Shown: piece after piece, positions 12,674 to 24,731 of the stretch
How the letters are laid out: each line of letters opens with the position of its first letter
Position numbering within the stretch: the first letter of the stretch is position 1
Assembly (NCBI GenBank): GCA_004794655.1
Contig: SMMW01000622.1
Span: 4,401,501 to 4,465,500 of the forward strand
DNA: 64,000 nt
Direction: 5' to 3'
Origin: Marisa cornuarietis
Lineage: Eukaryota > Mollusca > Gastropoda > Architaenioglossa > Ampullariidae
The notes under the pieces: model-generated
Databases searched by the model: none
The model's input: only the letters and a program-made list of their open reading frames with translations
What the model was told of the DNA's origin: nothing
Made by a program: the position numbers and the translations under genes

Positions 12674-12925
12674 AATACAGTCTTCTACATCACTAATATT
12701 ATTTTGTCTCAATTGTTGTGGGAAGGCGTTTGTACTCAAGGTAGATTTTAAGTGAAAGGATGAGTTATAGGATTTTGTGATTCGCAAAGACTAATGTTTG
12801 CCTTCGATTCATCATTTGCTTACACAACGTGAGCTTTTGGAAGCGCAGTAACCGAGATATGTGTGCACATTTTTCCAGGTTTTCTTCTGTCTCTCCTTAA
12901 GGACAATCTCTTACTAAACGAAAAA

Positions 12926-13115
12926 TGCGTGTAGCGTTAATGGTAAAAGCCTTAGTCCTGGTAGCAAGAAGTCGGGGGTAAAACTCCTTTTTTCCACGAG
13001 ACTCCAACAAAACCTGTAAAATACCAAAGGTCTGCCCTTCGTAGTGAAGGTATTACGGTAGCTCTGGGCAGGATGCAATCGGTGCTAATAAGTTGAGAAA
13101 CCCAACCATAACTAT
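12926..13115 (+). repeat. Probable degraded tRNA-derived SINE
   Basis: GTGTAGCGTTAATGG resembles an A box and GGGGGTAAAACTCC sits at B-box distance. The body ends in AGTTGAGAAACCC, a SINE-like 3' portion. No target duplication is visible. Confidence 0.5.
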
Positions 13116-14128
13116 ATCCCGATCGAAATGTAAAATGAGCTGGGGACAATTAATTCTTGGCGACAGGGGCATCATTCTAACCTCCGACCTAAAAAACAAA
13201 AAAAAAACAAAAAAAAAAACAACAACAAAAAACAAAAAACCGAAACAAAAAACAAAAACCAAACCAGATAGCAAATCCAGCTTACCTTCTCAGCGAACTA
13301 GCAACCAATGTGTCAAGCTGCGCCGCCATGACTGTTCCTGTCGAGAGGATTGTAGGCAATGCACACGGCAAGCGATATCATCTGCCGAGTACAAGGAGAT
13401 CGTCTTGTTTCAGGCAAGGGAAATATCAAGCTAATAGAGCATGAAGAGCGCGTGTTTTGCGGACCACAGATAATGTGTAATGCAGGCTGTCCTGGAGGGA
13501 GAGCAAAAAATAAAAAAGAAGGAAGAAAAGAGACAGGCGAGTTTATGTGGTCTTTATTCTCGGAATCCAAAGGCAGAAGACAGCCACAATGGCGCAGTCA
13601 GAACAAGCTGGAGGCAAATGTATGCTACAATGCTTTTAGCGAAAAAGTATCCGTTCAGCGTCGTCAGTGATATTTGAATTCCAGGTAGGCCTGAATCAGA
13701 GGCTGTACAAAGTCGCTACGATTGTCGCTGACTGGGCGGGAACCATCAGCTTTGTGGAACATCTGGAAACCATGATGTAATGAGAAATACTGCCAATGCT
13801 TTGACGGAGCTGCCGTCTTCAGTTACCCTGCTGGGTGTTTTTACAATCGGCTTAGTGCCCGTTAAGGACTGAAATACTAACCACGAAGACCATCGCTGAT
13901 GGAGATGCGGGTGTGGTGGAGTCGTTAAACGAGTTACATACTTTGTTCTTGGCCATTTTCTCTCCCGCATTATCTGAACTATCGAGACGGTGCTAAGATA
14001 ATTGATACCTCACTCTACTACAAGTTAAGAAGAGGGATCACATTGACTAAGTACACTGAATGCTATTGTTCCTTGGAGAACTACTCTTTTGGGTTAAAAC
14101 GAAATCTTGGCGCAATTCTCTTTGTGGT

Positions 14129-14241
14129 CAATGCAAGATTGACTTTGTTGTCAACGCAAGGACGACTTTGTTGTCAACGCAAGATTGACTTTGTTGTCAA
14201 AGCATGACGGGCTTGGTTGTCAATGCGAGGTACTACGTTGT
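14129..14241. repeat. Minisatellite, five copies of a 23-bp unit
   Basis: The unit is approximately CAACGCAAGATTGACTTTGT plus TGT. Copies 1-3 are close; copies 4 and 5 are diverged or shortened. Confidence 0.85.
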
Positions 14242-14891
14242 CAATATAGTTTGACTGTAAAATACAGTCATTATGATTAATTATTATTTATGACCGAGAT
14301 TTTCAGTGAGTTGACTTCGAAGTAGATATTCCTTTATTTAGCAGATTTTCCACAAACCTGTAAAAATGTTCTACACAAATTTTCTGTGAAATTTTATTAT
14401 TTGATAAACGTCAGCCACAGCTGCAGCAAATACATAAAATGTATTCTTGAGATATCATAGACAAAGGCATGCAAACACCACAAACTAGATTCTAACGAAT
14501 AGCATAATATATCGATAGAATCCTAATTTATTATTTTTACATGTTTAAAAACTAATTAGATGTGTGTTTTCATCATTTTAAGTGAACTAAACAATGATCA
14601 TAATAATGTTCTGTCCTGAAACCGAGGTTAAATTTTCAAAATTATTTATTATTATACTTGCTTTGTTCTTGAAGCCCAAAGAAAACCAAACAAACAATTT
14701 GATAATTTTTCAAAGCCAGCATGAGCTATTTCAGTCAAATAAAACCGTGGTATAGAAATTTTGTTTTTAGCTTTGTAGGACACGCAGAATGAAATCTGTA
14801 AATATTCGTAAAACGATGTTGGTTTTTTTGTGGATTGAGCTCATTTCATTGTAAGCTTCTTCAGTCAAACCGTTCGACTACGTTTTTGTGT

Positions 14892-15283
14892 GACGAACAT
14901 GGTGACCGGACACTTAATCCCCGGACACTTCATCCCCGGACACTTAATCCCCGGACGCTTCATCCCCAGACACTTAATCCCCGGACACTTAATCCCCAGA
15001 CACTTAATCCCCAGACACTTAATCTCCAAATCGCGACACAGCACTCAAAACTGCTATTTTGTGAACTATAAATATTATAACCGTAAGAGAACTGTGTCGC
15101 GTGGTAACTCTGGGTAACTCTGGTAAGACTGGGATGTTATAAATGTTGAAGTTAAGTATTATTTGAATTTGAATTAAATTTTTCACTCACTTCATAATTT
15201 TTTGAATTGAAATTTCATTTTGAGGATTAAGTGTCTGGGGATTAAGTGTCTGGGGATTAAGTGTCTAGGGGTTCGACGAACAT
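14892..15283. mobile_element. Mutator-like MITE with tandem-repeat inverted arms and 9-bp target duplication
   Basis: The element at 14901-15274 is flanked by the perfect 9-bp direct repeat GACGAACAT (14892-14900 and 15275-15283). The left arm (14908-15027) is eight copies of a 15-bp unit, GGACACTTAATCCCC with small changes. The right arm (15222-15266) is three copies of its reverse complement, GGGGATTAAGTGTCT. The outer ends are GGTGACC and the complement of GGGGTTC. The AT-rich core lacks coding capacity. A 9-bp duplication is typical of the Mutator superfamily, but with no transposase the assignment rests on duplication length alone. ORFs read through the arms are repeat translations. Confidence 0.88.
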
Positions 15284-16433
15284 ATTTCTTGCCCCATTAT
15301 ATCCGGAGCATTTGCACCATGAGTAAGTGTTTGAAAAGGAGTAAATTCTTTATTTACCAAGTGCCGCAGTTCAAAGACTGACTTTGAATTTAAATAGTTT
15401 CTTAATAGACTGATGTATTACGAAAAATTGTTTTTCTGTCTCATTTTGATGTCGCTAGATCACATCCTTGGCGTATGAGACGAGATAAGCGTCTAGCATC
15501 AGTTAGAAACAAAATCCTTTTCCTTCTCTATTCGTTCCTTCCCTTCATTTCTTCTGTCTCCGCTGTCTGCTCAATAAAGACTTCGGCGCCTTATCGGACC
15601 TTCTGCCTTGACGAACATAGTTCAAACGCAAAGGGGCGGAAAACTGTGATAGTAGCTTCCTTTCATCATAAAGAAGCTTAGGTGTCTTCCTCGGTTTTCA
15701 GGTATCGCATCAGTCTTCAGTCTCTTATATCTGTCTCTCCGTGCCTCCATCTTTTTCTTTCTGAATGCCGATTTTTCTGTATCTCTCTCTCTCTCTTTTT
15801 TTCTTCAAGGATGTCCTTGCTCTGTTCGGAAGTAACGTTGTACGCCTATCGACTTTTTGGAAACGTCCTGTCTGTTTGCTGCAGACGCACAACTCACAAA
15901 AGATCAAAAGACTCCAGCAGTGTGCTTTTCTGTTAATTTGCAACTGGAGTACAGAAAGGTATATAGGTAAAGTTAATGCTGGCAGTCGGGTTAACATCCA
16001 TTGATCTTCTTGACTTCTTTGTCCGACACGAACGCAATCATGGCTCTGGACAGACGACAAGATTAACGTTATGCAGGAAGGACTACAACGACACGAAAAC
16101 GACTTCTTAAAGACAAACATTACTAGGAAATTTAAAGATCTAGTGGGGTGCAAGTTTGTTTTCTAATGATTGGGTAAAGATCAATGAAAGATACCATTCT
16201 CCGAAAGTCTGAGTGAAGACCTCCTTCGTTCTCGAGACACACGCCTGGAAATATCCCCGCGAACAGAAAAGGGATCGAAATCGTTGCGTCACGTGTGTAT
16301 CTCTCTTGTTGGCTGTTCTCCTATTGGCTGAGACCTCGACAACGTGAAGGTATCCCTGTATAATCATGAGGTATGTCGTTATGGCACACAACCAATAGTT
16401 TCTGTATTTTTAGAATCACATAATAGGTCTTAC

Positions 16434-16569
16434 ACACACACACACGAACGCGCGCGAGCAGACACACACACACATACCCCCCAACACACATACTTCCATA
16501 CTCTCACACACACACATACACACACACACCAACACCTAAAAAAACACACCCACAAACACACCCCACCCA

Positions 16570-16634
<65 letters not shown>
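16434..16634. repeat. Long (CA)n microsatellite with interruptions
   Basis: About 200 bp of CA repeats interrupted by short A- or C-rich segments; the purest run is about 16576-16634. Confidence 0.95.
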
Positions 16635-16637
<3 letters not shown>

Positions 16638-18005
16638 ATTGTCATGTGCCGGGAAGGTAACACTAGAAACAAGGATTAACCAAATGACTTCCACTTTTTT
16701 AGCCATATTTTCCAGTTCACTAACCTCCGTTTCTAAAAGCAGCTCGACAAGCAACAGATGGACGCAATTAACCTGCGTGCTTCTTCTAAAATATTCCCAT
16801 CCACACGTCCAGTCCAATGAACAGTCGAGGTGCACTAGTTTGAACTTTCTCTTACAGACTGTGAGGTGGCAGCGCATAACAAACGGGAAACAAAACAAAT
16901 CAACTAAAAGGAGCGGGGGAACCCTGTGCACCACTAAGCCACAAGAAGGCTGCAGGCAAGGAATGTCTTTGAAAGGTACACCATAGCTGCGCCTGTGCCA
17001 ACAAGATTTCAGTCTTGCTACCTGTGCGAGTTGAGCCAAACACCTTGGAAAGTCGCTCAGTACTCTCTCTATGCTGGCATGAAGGATTTGCGAATTGCCG
17101 TCATACTTGAACTATTCGTCAATAATAAGGCTGCTACTCGGCTTCACGAGTGCATGCATGCGTGGAATCGAACGCGCATGTTTGAGAGACAACGAACGAA
17201 CTTTTGTAATATTTTAGGTCATATGACTAACAATTTGGGAACTAATCACACCTCATATATGTTTTAAATATGAAATGATTTCAGTTCAGTTCTGGTATCC
17301 AATCTGTATTGAAAGTCATACCATTCATGAACAATCGCAGCCGTAGACAATGAGCAGTAAATAAACCATTTAGAGCACTCATTTTGGGCACTTACATTGT
17401 TTTATTGCGTTTGAAACAGAAATAGAAATAGCTGGCTGAATAACTAAAGTGTGAAATATCGGTAAGCAAGGCTGAGAGGGTAAAAGTCTGATGAACAAAT
17501 TTTACAGGTAGGAAATTATCTGAAATCTTTAAGCTGACAACAATGGAGAAGAAAGTGGATGTCATCTTGTGCGTGCATTGAGCAGAGGACACATGCACAA
17601 GCGGACATAGAGAACATTTCAGATCTGGGACTGGGGCTGTAGTGTACTAGTGTCTGTGGGTTTTCTCGTTTGGAAGGTAGGAGTACACCTCTTTATATCC
17701 ATGGATTTTTAGGTCAGAGATTCCTCTTTGGAATGTAGTAAGAGGATCTCTTTGAGTCTTTGTATTAACAGTGTGGGTAACACTCCACTTCAAGCTCCAA
17801 TTTAAAACTTACAAAAACTGTGACCAGTAACAGGGTGGTGCATGTCTTGATTATGCCAACAAGACGCGGAGAAATACGCGTAGAAATTCGGTCACATTTT
17901 GATTTTTCCACACATCCAAAACCGATGCCATGTAGAGTGCATCTTCCCTCCACATACCCTCATAACAAGCATAACGAGCAGATGAGGTGAGGCGCTTTAC
18001 GATCA

Positions 18006-18007
18006 AG

Positions 18008-18057
<50 letters not shown>

Positions 18058-18118
18058 CAGGCGTCTTGGTATGCATGCACACACACACAAGCACACACAC
18101 ATCAGGTATCTTGGTATG

Positions 18119-18150
<32 letters not shown>

Positions 18151-18174
18151 CATATCAGGCGTCTTGGTATGCAT

Positions 18175-18213
<39 letters not shown>
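18006..18213. repeat. (CA)n tract carrying a three-copy interspersed 25-bp unit
   Basis: TCAGGCGTCTTGGTATGCAT or a variant occurs three times (near 18057, 18102 and 18155), each separated by CA runs. The array therefore expanded at two levels, the dinucleotide and the larger unit. Confidence 0.92.
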
Positions 18214-19283
18214 GAGAGAACATATAAATCATTCGACAAAGAAGGTGAGGTCTTCATTATGAGACCCATCTGCGGTTCTCTACGTTGGGTTATGGCCTAA
18301 AGAGAAAGGAAAGAGTGGAAAAAGAGATTGAGATGGTCACAGAAGCAGACATATTCCGCCTAATGAAACAGAACGTGCTAGTGCCAAAAGGTGGGCCGTG
18401 AAGGATAACTTCATGCAACTGCCACTGCAGCTGTCTGTAAACAACCTGCCAAGTATGGCTGAGTATGGCTAAGTGTGGCTGAAAGCGGCTGAGTGTGGCT
18501 GAGTGGCGGTAGTTAGTCGTGATGTTGTGGGTGGTGGAAAGTGCAAGGATGTACATTTTGCGTGAAGCATTATGAAAGCACACAACCTCGTTGGGCATGA
18601 AAGAAAAATATAGCGGCCCCGCTTTTTAGAACAAACGAGAGAGAGAGAGAGACGTAGAGCTGACTTTGAGTGAGATTGGGGAGCGTGGAGAGAGTGAGAG
18701 AGTGCGTGTGTAGTCTGATGGACGAGAAAGACGGAGACAGAAGACAGAAGAGAGGCGTAAGAGGGGAGAGAAGATGGGGGAGATGGGGGAAGGAGAGGTG
18801 AGAGAGAAAGAGGAGAAAATATTTCAGTTTGTGTCTGCGTGTCGATAGGTGGAGGACCTCTTACGCACAAACTTCAAAACTAAACACAAGTTTGAATAAC
18901 ATGCTCTCTTCCACCACAGAAAGAAAACAAAACAAAACACATTGAATTTGAACATGAAATTCGCTATCTTTTAAATTTTAAGCATCCAATCAGCGCTCTT
19001 ACCCCCCTTGACACCAATCCAGGCTTAGCTCTTGAGAGATATAATGTTTGGACTGGAATAGGCGATACATTGTGTTGGTGTAAAAGATCAACTCGATGGA
19101 AATGATGCACCAGTCACTCATCTCATAGTTGCTGAGGAAGACAGGCATACACATGACAACATCTATACGGGAGACTACTTTTTTGATTAAGTGTAAGGCT
19201 TAGTTTTCCTCCTAGTAGATGTAAATAATTTTATCTCTCCTCGATAACCTCAAAAATCTCAGTTTGACCCGGTTCAGCAGAAG

Positions 19284-19359
19284 AGTCAGTCAGTCAGTCA
19301 GTCAGTCAGTCAGTCAGTCAGTCAGTCAGTCAGTCAGTCAGTCAGTCAGTCAGTCAGTC
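19284..19359. repeat. (GTCA)n microsatellite
   Basis: About 19 uninterrupted tetranucleotide copies. Confidence 0.97.
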
Positions 19360-20070
19360 GTGAAGCCGCTGAGCGAGTGGTTTATCCTTCTGTCATTCTC
19401 AGCAGTCTTCATGGTTTCAGGATGTACGGCATAAGAAGCATGAAGTTCCCCTAGCCCCCCCCCCCTACGACACAAATTTTGCAAAAATGAATCCCTAAAT
19501 GTATTGCTCTAACATTTCTTGCTTCAGAACATTTCAATCTCTACAATCAAATCATTTTTGATTATAATTTCTTGCAGGTGCGTGTAGGAATGAATAGGTG
19601 CGTCATTTGTTTTGATGCCCCGATAATTTGTTTTCCCTTGCAGAGAGACGGTCCGTGAACGTTTCATTTTATTGCGTGTTCTGATATAAATAAAGGCGTC
19701 ATCTGAGCAGAATGCACGGTTGATGTGATTATAATAGACAAGGATGCAGCCAGCACCGATTAAATAATGTTCTGAAAGGGATCCTTGGAGTTTGGCATCC
19801 TATACATTCCCACACCCGTGCTCATGCAATTCCCCCAGGCCCCAGCCACCTCCTTCCTTCTACAGACTCAGGCCCACTTCCATCTCACTTCTGCTTTTTA
19901 CAGAGAGAAAATGGAAGAGGAATTTAAAAATATTACTATGCACTAGACAGGAATTCTAATTTAAAACTGCACCCCCGTCTGTCACACTGTCTGAAGAAGT
20001 TTTCTCTCCTGACCCACCGTCATAGATAACGACTACCAGTCAAAGAAAGGGTCAACGTACTCAATAAATA

Positions 20071-20075
<5 letters not shown>

Positions 20076-20129
<54 letters not shown>
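20076..20129. repeat. (CA)n microsatellite
   Basis: About 26 CA units, almost perfect. Confidence 0.96.
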
Positions 20130-20133
<4 letters not shown>

Positions 20134-20463
20134 ATGCAATACCGTGCATCACACAGCAGTCTGCTTTGTAGCGCGTCCATCATTGAGACCATGTGAGTGT
20201 TTCACATTGTTGTGTTCCTTGTCCATGTCCACGTCCGTCCCTTTGTTTGCCAGCGGCGTGCTCAGCCGCACAGAAAGGCAGCTTCAATACCTCGTTACTC
20301 ATCTATCATAGACAAAAATATAACGACAACTTTTCAACAGATCCATCATGCATATTGATAAAGCTCTGTGAATGGCTTGTAAAGTTCTTTCACAAAGCTA
20401 AGCTCTGAAAACACATTGAAGCACGCTGAATCTTATAAATAAATCAGAGTTTGGCGATGGTTG

Positions 20464-20484
20464 TGCGTGCGTGCGTGTGCGTGC

Positions 20485-20545
<61 letters not shown>
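20464..20545. repeat. (GT)n microsatellite with GCGT head
   Basis: GTGCGTGC-type repeats lead into an uninterrupted GT run. Confidence 0.96.
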
Positions 20546-20546
<1 letters not shown>

Positions 20547-21057
20547 AAATCCACACTGTTTGCCTGATTCTCACCAAATCTGCAATCAAATTTTCTTCGT
20601 CTACAGGAAGATTGTTGGCAATGTTTGGTTGGGGGGATATTGATCCAGAACATGTTTATTTTCTCCGTTATAGGATATTACAGGTGGCTCCAAAGGAAAT
20701 AAAAAAGAAATACTAAGCAGAGCCAATTGTAACATACCTCTACTACTGTGATGAGAAAGAGAGGAGGGAAGAAAGTATGCGACAAGAGGGAGGGAGTTGC
20801 GCCAAACATAAGGCGTCCCCCTGTCAGACACAACAGGCGCCAAGAATACAAGCGTTCCACTGGTTTGTTGCACTGGCGCCGCACATAAATAAGCTTGATG
20901 CTAATGAAGTTAGAAAGTTGACAATAAAATCACAGCTGAAAGAATTATCAACAGAAATCAACCCCAGAAAAGGTAGTTATAAATAAAACTCAGCTGTCCT
21001 TTTAATGAAACTCCGTTATAAGCAAGCAATGCACGGCGCTGTCCCTTTACTCTGTAC

Positions 21058-21058
21058 A

Positions 21059-21110
<52 letters not shown>
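21058..21110. repeat. (TAA)n microsatellite
   Basis: About 17 copies of the trinucleotide. A second short TAA run at 21290-21308 precedes a block, TTTGTATAGCGCTC...CTCAAAGCGC, that looks like a short dispersed inverted repeat. Confidence 0.95.
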
Positions 21111-21111
<1 letters not shown>

Positions 21112-21657
21112 AGGAATTTCTGGTTTGTCTAATTACATGCAATGAATTTCACATAATAACGCTCCTATTGATATATGTCTATATGCACAATAAATATCTC
21201 ATCAATGACATACCGTACCATTCGCGGCAAGTTATTGAAGAACAAAACAAATAATTCATATTAATAATTATCAAACTCGTATCTTATAGTTAATAATAAT
21301 AATAATAAAGTTAATTTGTATAGCGCTCTTTCTTACCATTAAAGGGAGGCTCAAAGCGCATTACTAAAAAGAAAAACACAAACATAATAATAATGGATGC
21401 TGATCTCAAAAACAGTAAGTTTCAGTGTTCTTATCATTATTTACGCTCACTCAATCCCTTATCCCGCCAGCACCGGACTTTCCTTTGAAGTTGATCTACA
21501 CAAAGCAAAGATCAGTATATGCAATGTCTTTAATTTCAAGTGTAGGCCAGTAAAAAGAAAGGTTCATCGGATTATTGAAGTTTTAGGGCAACACAGCTGA
21601 GAACAGAGCACAGTCCTGGCACTGAAGAAGCACGTGTAGCACGTGTAGCACACAGTT

Positions 21658-21804
21658 GTAAGTAATGGACAGGACACGTTGAACATATATGTAGTATTAC
21701 TGTAATTAACATACAGAACACATTGAACATATATCTAGCATTGCAGTAACTAACAGACAGAAAATCTAGGTAGTATTGAAGTAACTAACAGACAGAACAC
21801 GTTC
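21658..21804. repeat. Imperfect tandem repeat, unit about 35-55 bp
   Basis: GTAACTAACAGACAGAA and related blocks recur about four times. Some copies also hold ACACNTTGAACATATAT, which is missing from others, so unit length varies. Confidence 0.7.
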
Positions 21805-22059
21805 CGTGTGTGGCGACTTTGCTCATGCTAAATTTCAGTGGCACATCATCTGTCATCGCCAGTAGGGGGCAAACTTGAAGCCCTCAGACATCGTCTCGGT
21901 GCCGAGACAAGCAGGGCTGACCCCTGGTATGATGACGAAGGTAGAGACTGTGTCCTCTACAACAGAACACAGCCCTGAGCCTGCGGGACCAGCAATGCTA
22001 GGCTACCACTGAAGGGCCTTTGGGGGGGGGGAAATGTCCATTTTTGTATCAGAATGATC

Positions 22060-22377
22060 TCAGCGAGGTGCAGCATTTTTTCGCCTAAAACGACGGTTGG
22101 TGAACAAGTACATTCCGCCAAGAAATATGGCGGCTGGAAACAGGTTGAAGCCTGAGGCTTTTTTTTTAATCATTCTGGGACCTGAAGGAACGGTGCGTAG
22201 GGTTGTGACCAGGTTCTCCCAACTTCCCTGCTGTGATTTTCCGCCGTTTATCAGAGAATTAGTTCCTGTCGTGAAGCTAAAGTTGATGTATTTACGACTC
22301 TGAAATGAAGGACAAAGACCTTTAATTGCAAACAGTCTTGACTGGAGAGCAGCATGCTCTGAACTGAATGATGACAT
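22060..22377 (-). CDS. Possible small membrane protein or terminal exon (unrecognised)
   Basis: An open frame of 105 codons, which I do not recognise. The C-terminal part has one hydrophobic segment (FNLFPAAIFLGGMYLF) followed by a basic tail, NRRFRRKNAAPR, then TGA. This layout is common in small organelle or ER membrane proteins, but that is inference. Two good acceptor-like sequences lie upstream on the same strand. One is ATCCTTTCACTCGCAG just before the ATG. The other, TTTGTCCTTCATTTCAG, ends at 22300 and would start an exon at 22299 in the same frame, giving 79 codons. It may therefore be a terminal exon rather than a complete gene. No poly(A) signal was seen close downstream. The frame covers no simple repeat apart from a short A run, unlike most ORFs in this region. 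It could still be chance. Confidence 0.28.
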   Translation of the reverse strand: MSSFSSEHAALQSRLFAIKGLCPSFQSRKYINFSFTTGTNSLINGGKSQQGSWENLVTTLRTVPSGPRMIKKKASGFNLFPAAIFLGGMYLFTNRRFRRKNAAPR

Positions 22378-22888
22378 ACAATAAGAAACTGCGAGTGAAA
22401 GGATGTCACAAAAACATTCTTTTAGTTATTTTTTTATGATTTTTTTTAGAAAGGGCTAAAAACTTCCGTCCCAGTGGGTGGAATGCCCGCAGCCTGACGT
22501 CAAGAATGAGTTAAACTGTTGACAGTTGAGCAAGTGCAGTGTAAACGTCATCAAATATTTACTGAAAAGCAGCACTTCTATTATACTTGCTAGAGAACCA
22601 GCGCCGTCAACTACACCACCAACATGTATAACATCCCGGGCTTACACAGACCGAGTGTAATGCTGATTTTATCACACTATTTATCAAATTGTCACAAAGA
22701 TTATTTTAACGAGAGTACTGGAGGTTAACACTAACGCGGTGAGTTCAGATCATCTCGTGATGCGTCTTCTCCTAAGTGGCCAATGTAGAAGTGATTTTTC
22801 AAGACTTGTCAGGGAGATGGATGCTGAAATAATAAGACTGAACCGAAAACACAAGAATATGGAGACAACCCAAGGACTAGACGCTTAA

Positions 22889-22981
22889 TACAGGGTGGGT
22901 CACATAAAACGGTACGTGCTGTCCATTTCAATCCACTTCCGACTACGTGGAGACTACGGGGTTTAAGTGGCCCACCCTGTA
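22889..22981. mobile_element. Mini inverted-repeat element with TA ends, 89 bp
   Basis: 22891-22979 begins CAGGGTGGGTCACATAAAAC and ends GTTTAAGTGGCCCACCCTG, an imperfect inverted repeat. TA flanks both sides (22889-22890 and 22980-22981), compatible with a Tc1/mariner-type target. It is too short to code for anything. Confidence 0.85.
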
Positions 22982-24479
22982 CAATCTTGCTCTGACGGCT
23001 ATAGCTCGTTGGGATGGGGTGGGGGGAAGACGGGGGGAGTAGCAGTAAGCCTCCGGCGGTTGACTGGCTTTCAGCTCAACAGCTGCTAGAGACAGTTTAA
23101 CGACTGAGAAAAAAAATTAAGGCAAAAAAGGATTAACTTGAGCCAGTCGAGTGTGTAGCTTTAAAGGGCACAGAGATAGTGGGGTCGATGGACCATGTGA
23201 TGAAAAACGTCAGTAATTTCTGTCTGTCTGTCTGTTCGCTCGTTTGGTTATCTACTCTTGTAAGTCCATATGCTGTATTTGTGTTACTGATTCATCGACG
23301 AGGACCAGAGACACAGAAGACAGATTGCTGTAGAGATTATACGAGGAGCGATGGTATTGAGGAAGTGAGAGAGAGAGAGAGAGAAAACGTAGAACAGGGA
23401 GTTTGGACCAAACCAAAAAACAATCAATAGTGAAAAAAAGAAGAATTAATCTCTTTTGAAACAATTTTTTTTTCAAATAAATCTTAACCACTCGTAGTCC
23501 AAGCCACTCGAAGCTGACTTAACAATTTACAGAAAGTGTCGCCTGCAGCTTTATGCAAACCATAATTCATGCAGCACGCAGCAGGTCAGTGACCAGCCAG
23601 ACTATGGCGTCCCTGGGCTGGCATGACACCCAGCTGTCCTAGACGTGTCTGCCATCTCATTTGCTTTCAACAACATATACCGAGCTCTGGAAACGTCTGT
23701 ACTTGCTTGCTGTGAATTCTTGCGCTGTCTTTACAACCTGACTGCTGTCCAGCTCAGCATACATCCTTGGTGTAAATCTGAAAACAGCCATCGGACCACG
23801 AACAACCTGTAGTCTTAACCTAAAATATTTTGTTAAATCTACTCCAGACTCTGATGTCTCTTTAAGTCTGAAACTGTCCAGCTCGCCCTACATTCTTATG
23901 TTCTCTTTAGTTTTAATCCGAAAACGCCAGAGATAATGGAGGATGGAGCCAAGTGTCAAACCCGCTCCATTCTTACGGTTGACGTCGTAATACTAGTCTG
24001 AGGTCAGCAGGAGGTGACTATGTAGCTGTGCATGTGATGACCCTCTCCGAGATGACCTGGGACAGGTATTCAGGCCGGAATCTGTATGTGGCAGAGTGAG
24101 GGTCAGTGTGGTCAGTGACTCTGAGTTCTTAAGACGCTTCTTAGCGAAGAACAAGCCACTGATAAAGATGATGACGAGACCCTTGATATGTGGCCGACAT
24201 GAAATGGTCTGTAAAACGACGCATAAGACTGTCTATGACTGAAATCATCGTGGTGAGCTGACTAATGATCTCAAAGCCTGCTGACTGTGTTTGAGGGGTG
24301 TCACCTCATTCCGCAAGAACCCCATTGCGCTTTGAGGACTCTTTTTTTTCAATGGGCAAATTTTGTCGAATGTTTGACCTCGGTAAAAAAAAAAAAACTG
24401 CATGACAATCATATAACAAGCTTGCCAAACATGTTTCTCTAACTCTTTTAACCCCACTCATTCAATCGTATGCACGCGC

Positions 24480-24512
24480 GCGCACACACACACACACACA
24501 CGCACACGCATG
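24480..24512. repeat. (CA)n microsatellite
   Basis: CGCGCG head followed by CA repeats. Confidence 0.85.
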
Positions 24513-24640
24513 CACACATATATACACAAATATAAATATATGCTCTTGTTGATGGATCTAAAGCAGATCGAAACCTGACGACAAAGTGACCTGGGAATAA
24601 AAAGAAAGGAGAGAGAGAGAGAGACGAAGGGGATTCGAGG

Positions 24641-24731
24641 CCAACCAACCAACCAACCAACCAACCAACCAACCAACCAACCAACCAACCAACCAACCAA
24701 CCAACCAACCAACCAACCAACCAACCAACCC
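24641..24731. repeat. (CCAA)n microsatellite, about 22 copies
   Basis: A pure tetranucleotide run. It produces the VGWL-repeat ORFs on the minus strand, which are not genes. Confidence 0.97.

Larger units (their letters stand above)
11200..14890. other. Gene-free stretch
   Basis: It contains a compound microsatellite (12591-12672), a SINE-like segment (12926-13115), an A-rich tract (13195-13263) and a 23-bp minisatellite (14129-14241). The lysine-rich ORF at 13093-13434 is a translation of the A-rich tract. No exon was recognised. Confidence 0.5.
15290..22880. other. Gene-poor stretch dominated by microsatellites
   Basis: It holds very long (CA)n tracts (16.4, 18.0, 20.1 and 20.5 kb), (GTCA)n at 19.3 kb, (TAA)n at 21.06 kb, a 53-bp-type tandem (21.66-21.80 kb) and one candidate small coding segment (22060-22377, minus). 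The His/Thr- or Cys/Val-rich ORFs come from (CA)n and are not genes. Confidence 0.5.

Noticed and set aside
14835..15117. Two overlapping ORFs with NPRTL/PGHLI repeats
   Set aside because: They are translations of the eight 15-bp units in the MITE arm, open only because 15 is a multiple of three.
16344..16679. His/Thr-rich and Cys/Val-rich ORFs
   Set aside because: Products of the (CA)n tract on both strands; the same holds for those at 18.0, 20.5, 25.3, 34.6, 46.1 and 62.8 kb.
21890..21950. ADPWYDDEGRDC reading, like the end of a LINE endonuclease
   Set aside because: Only one short motif, imperfect (the conserved PWxDxEC is broken), and no other LINE parts nearby.
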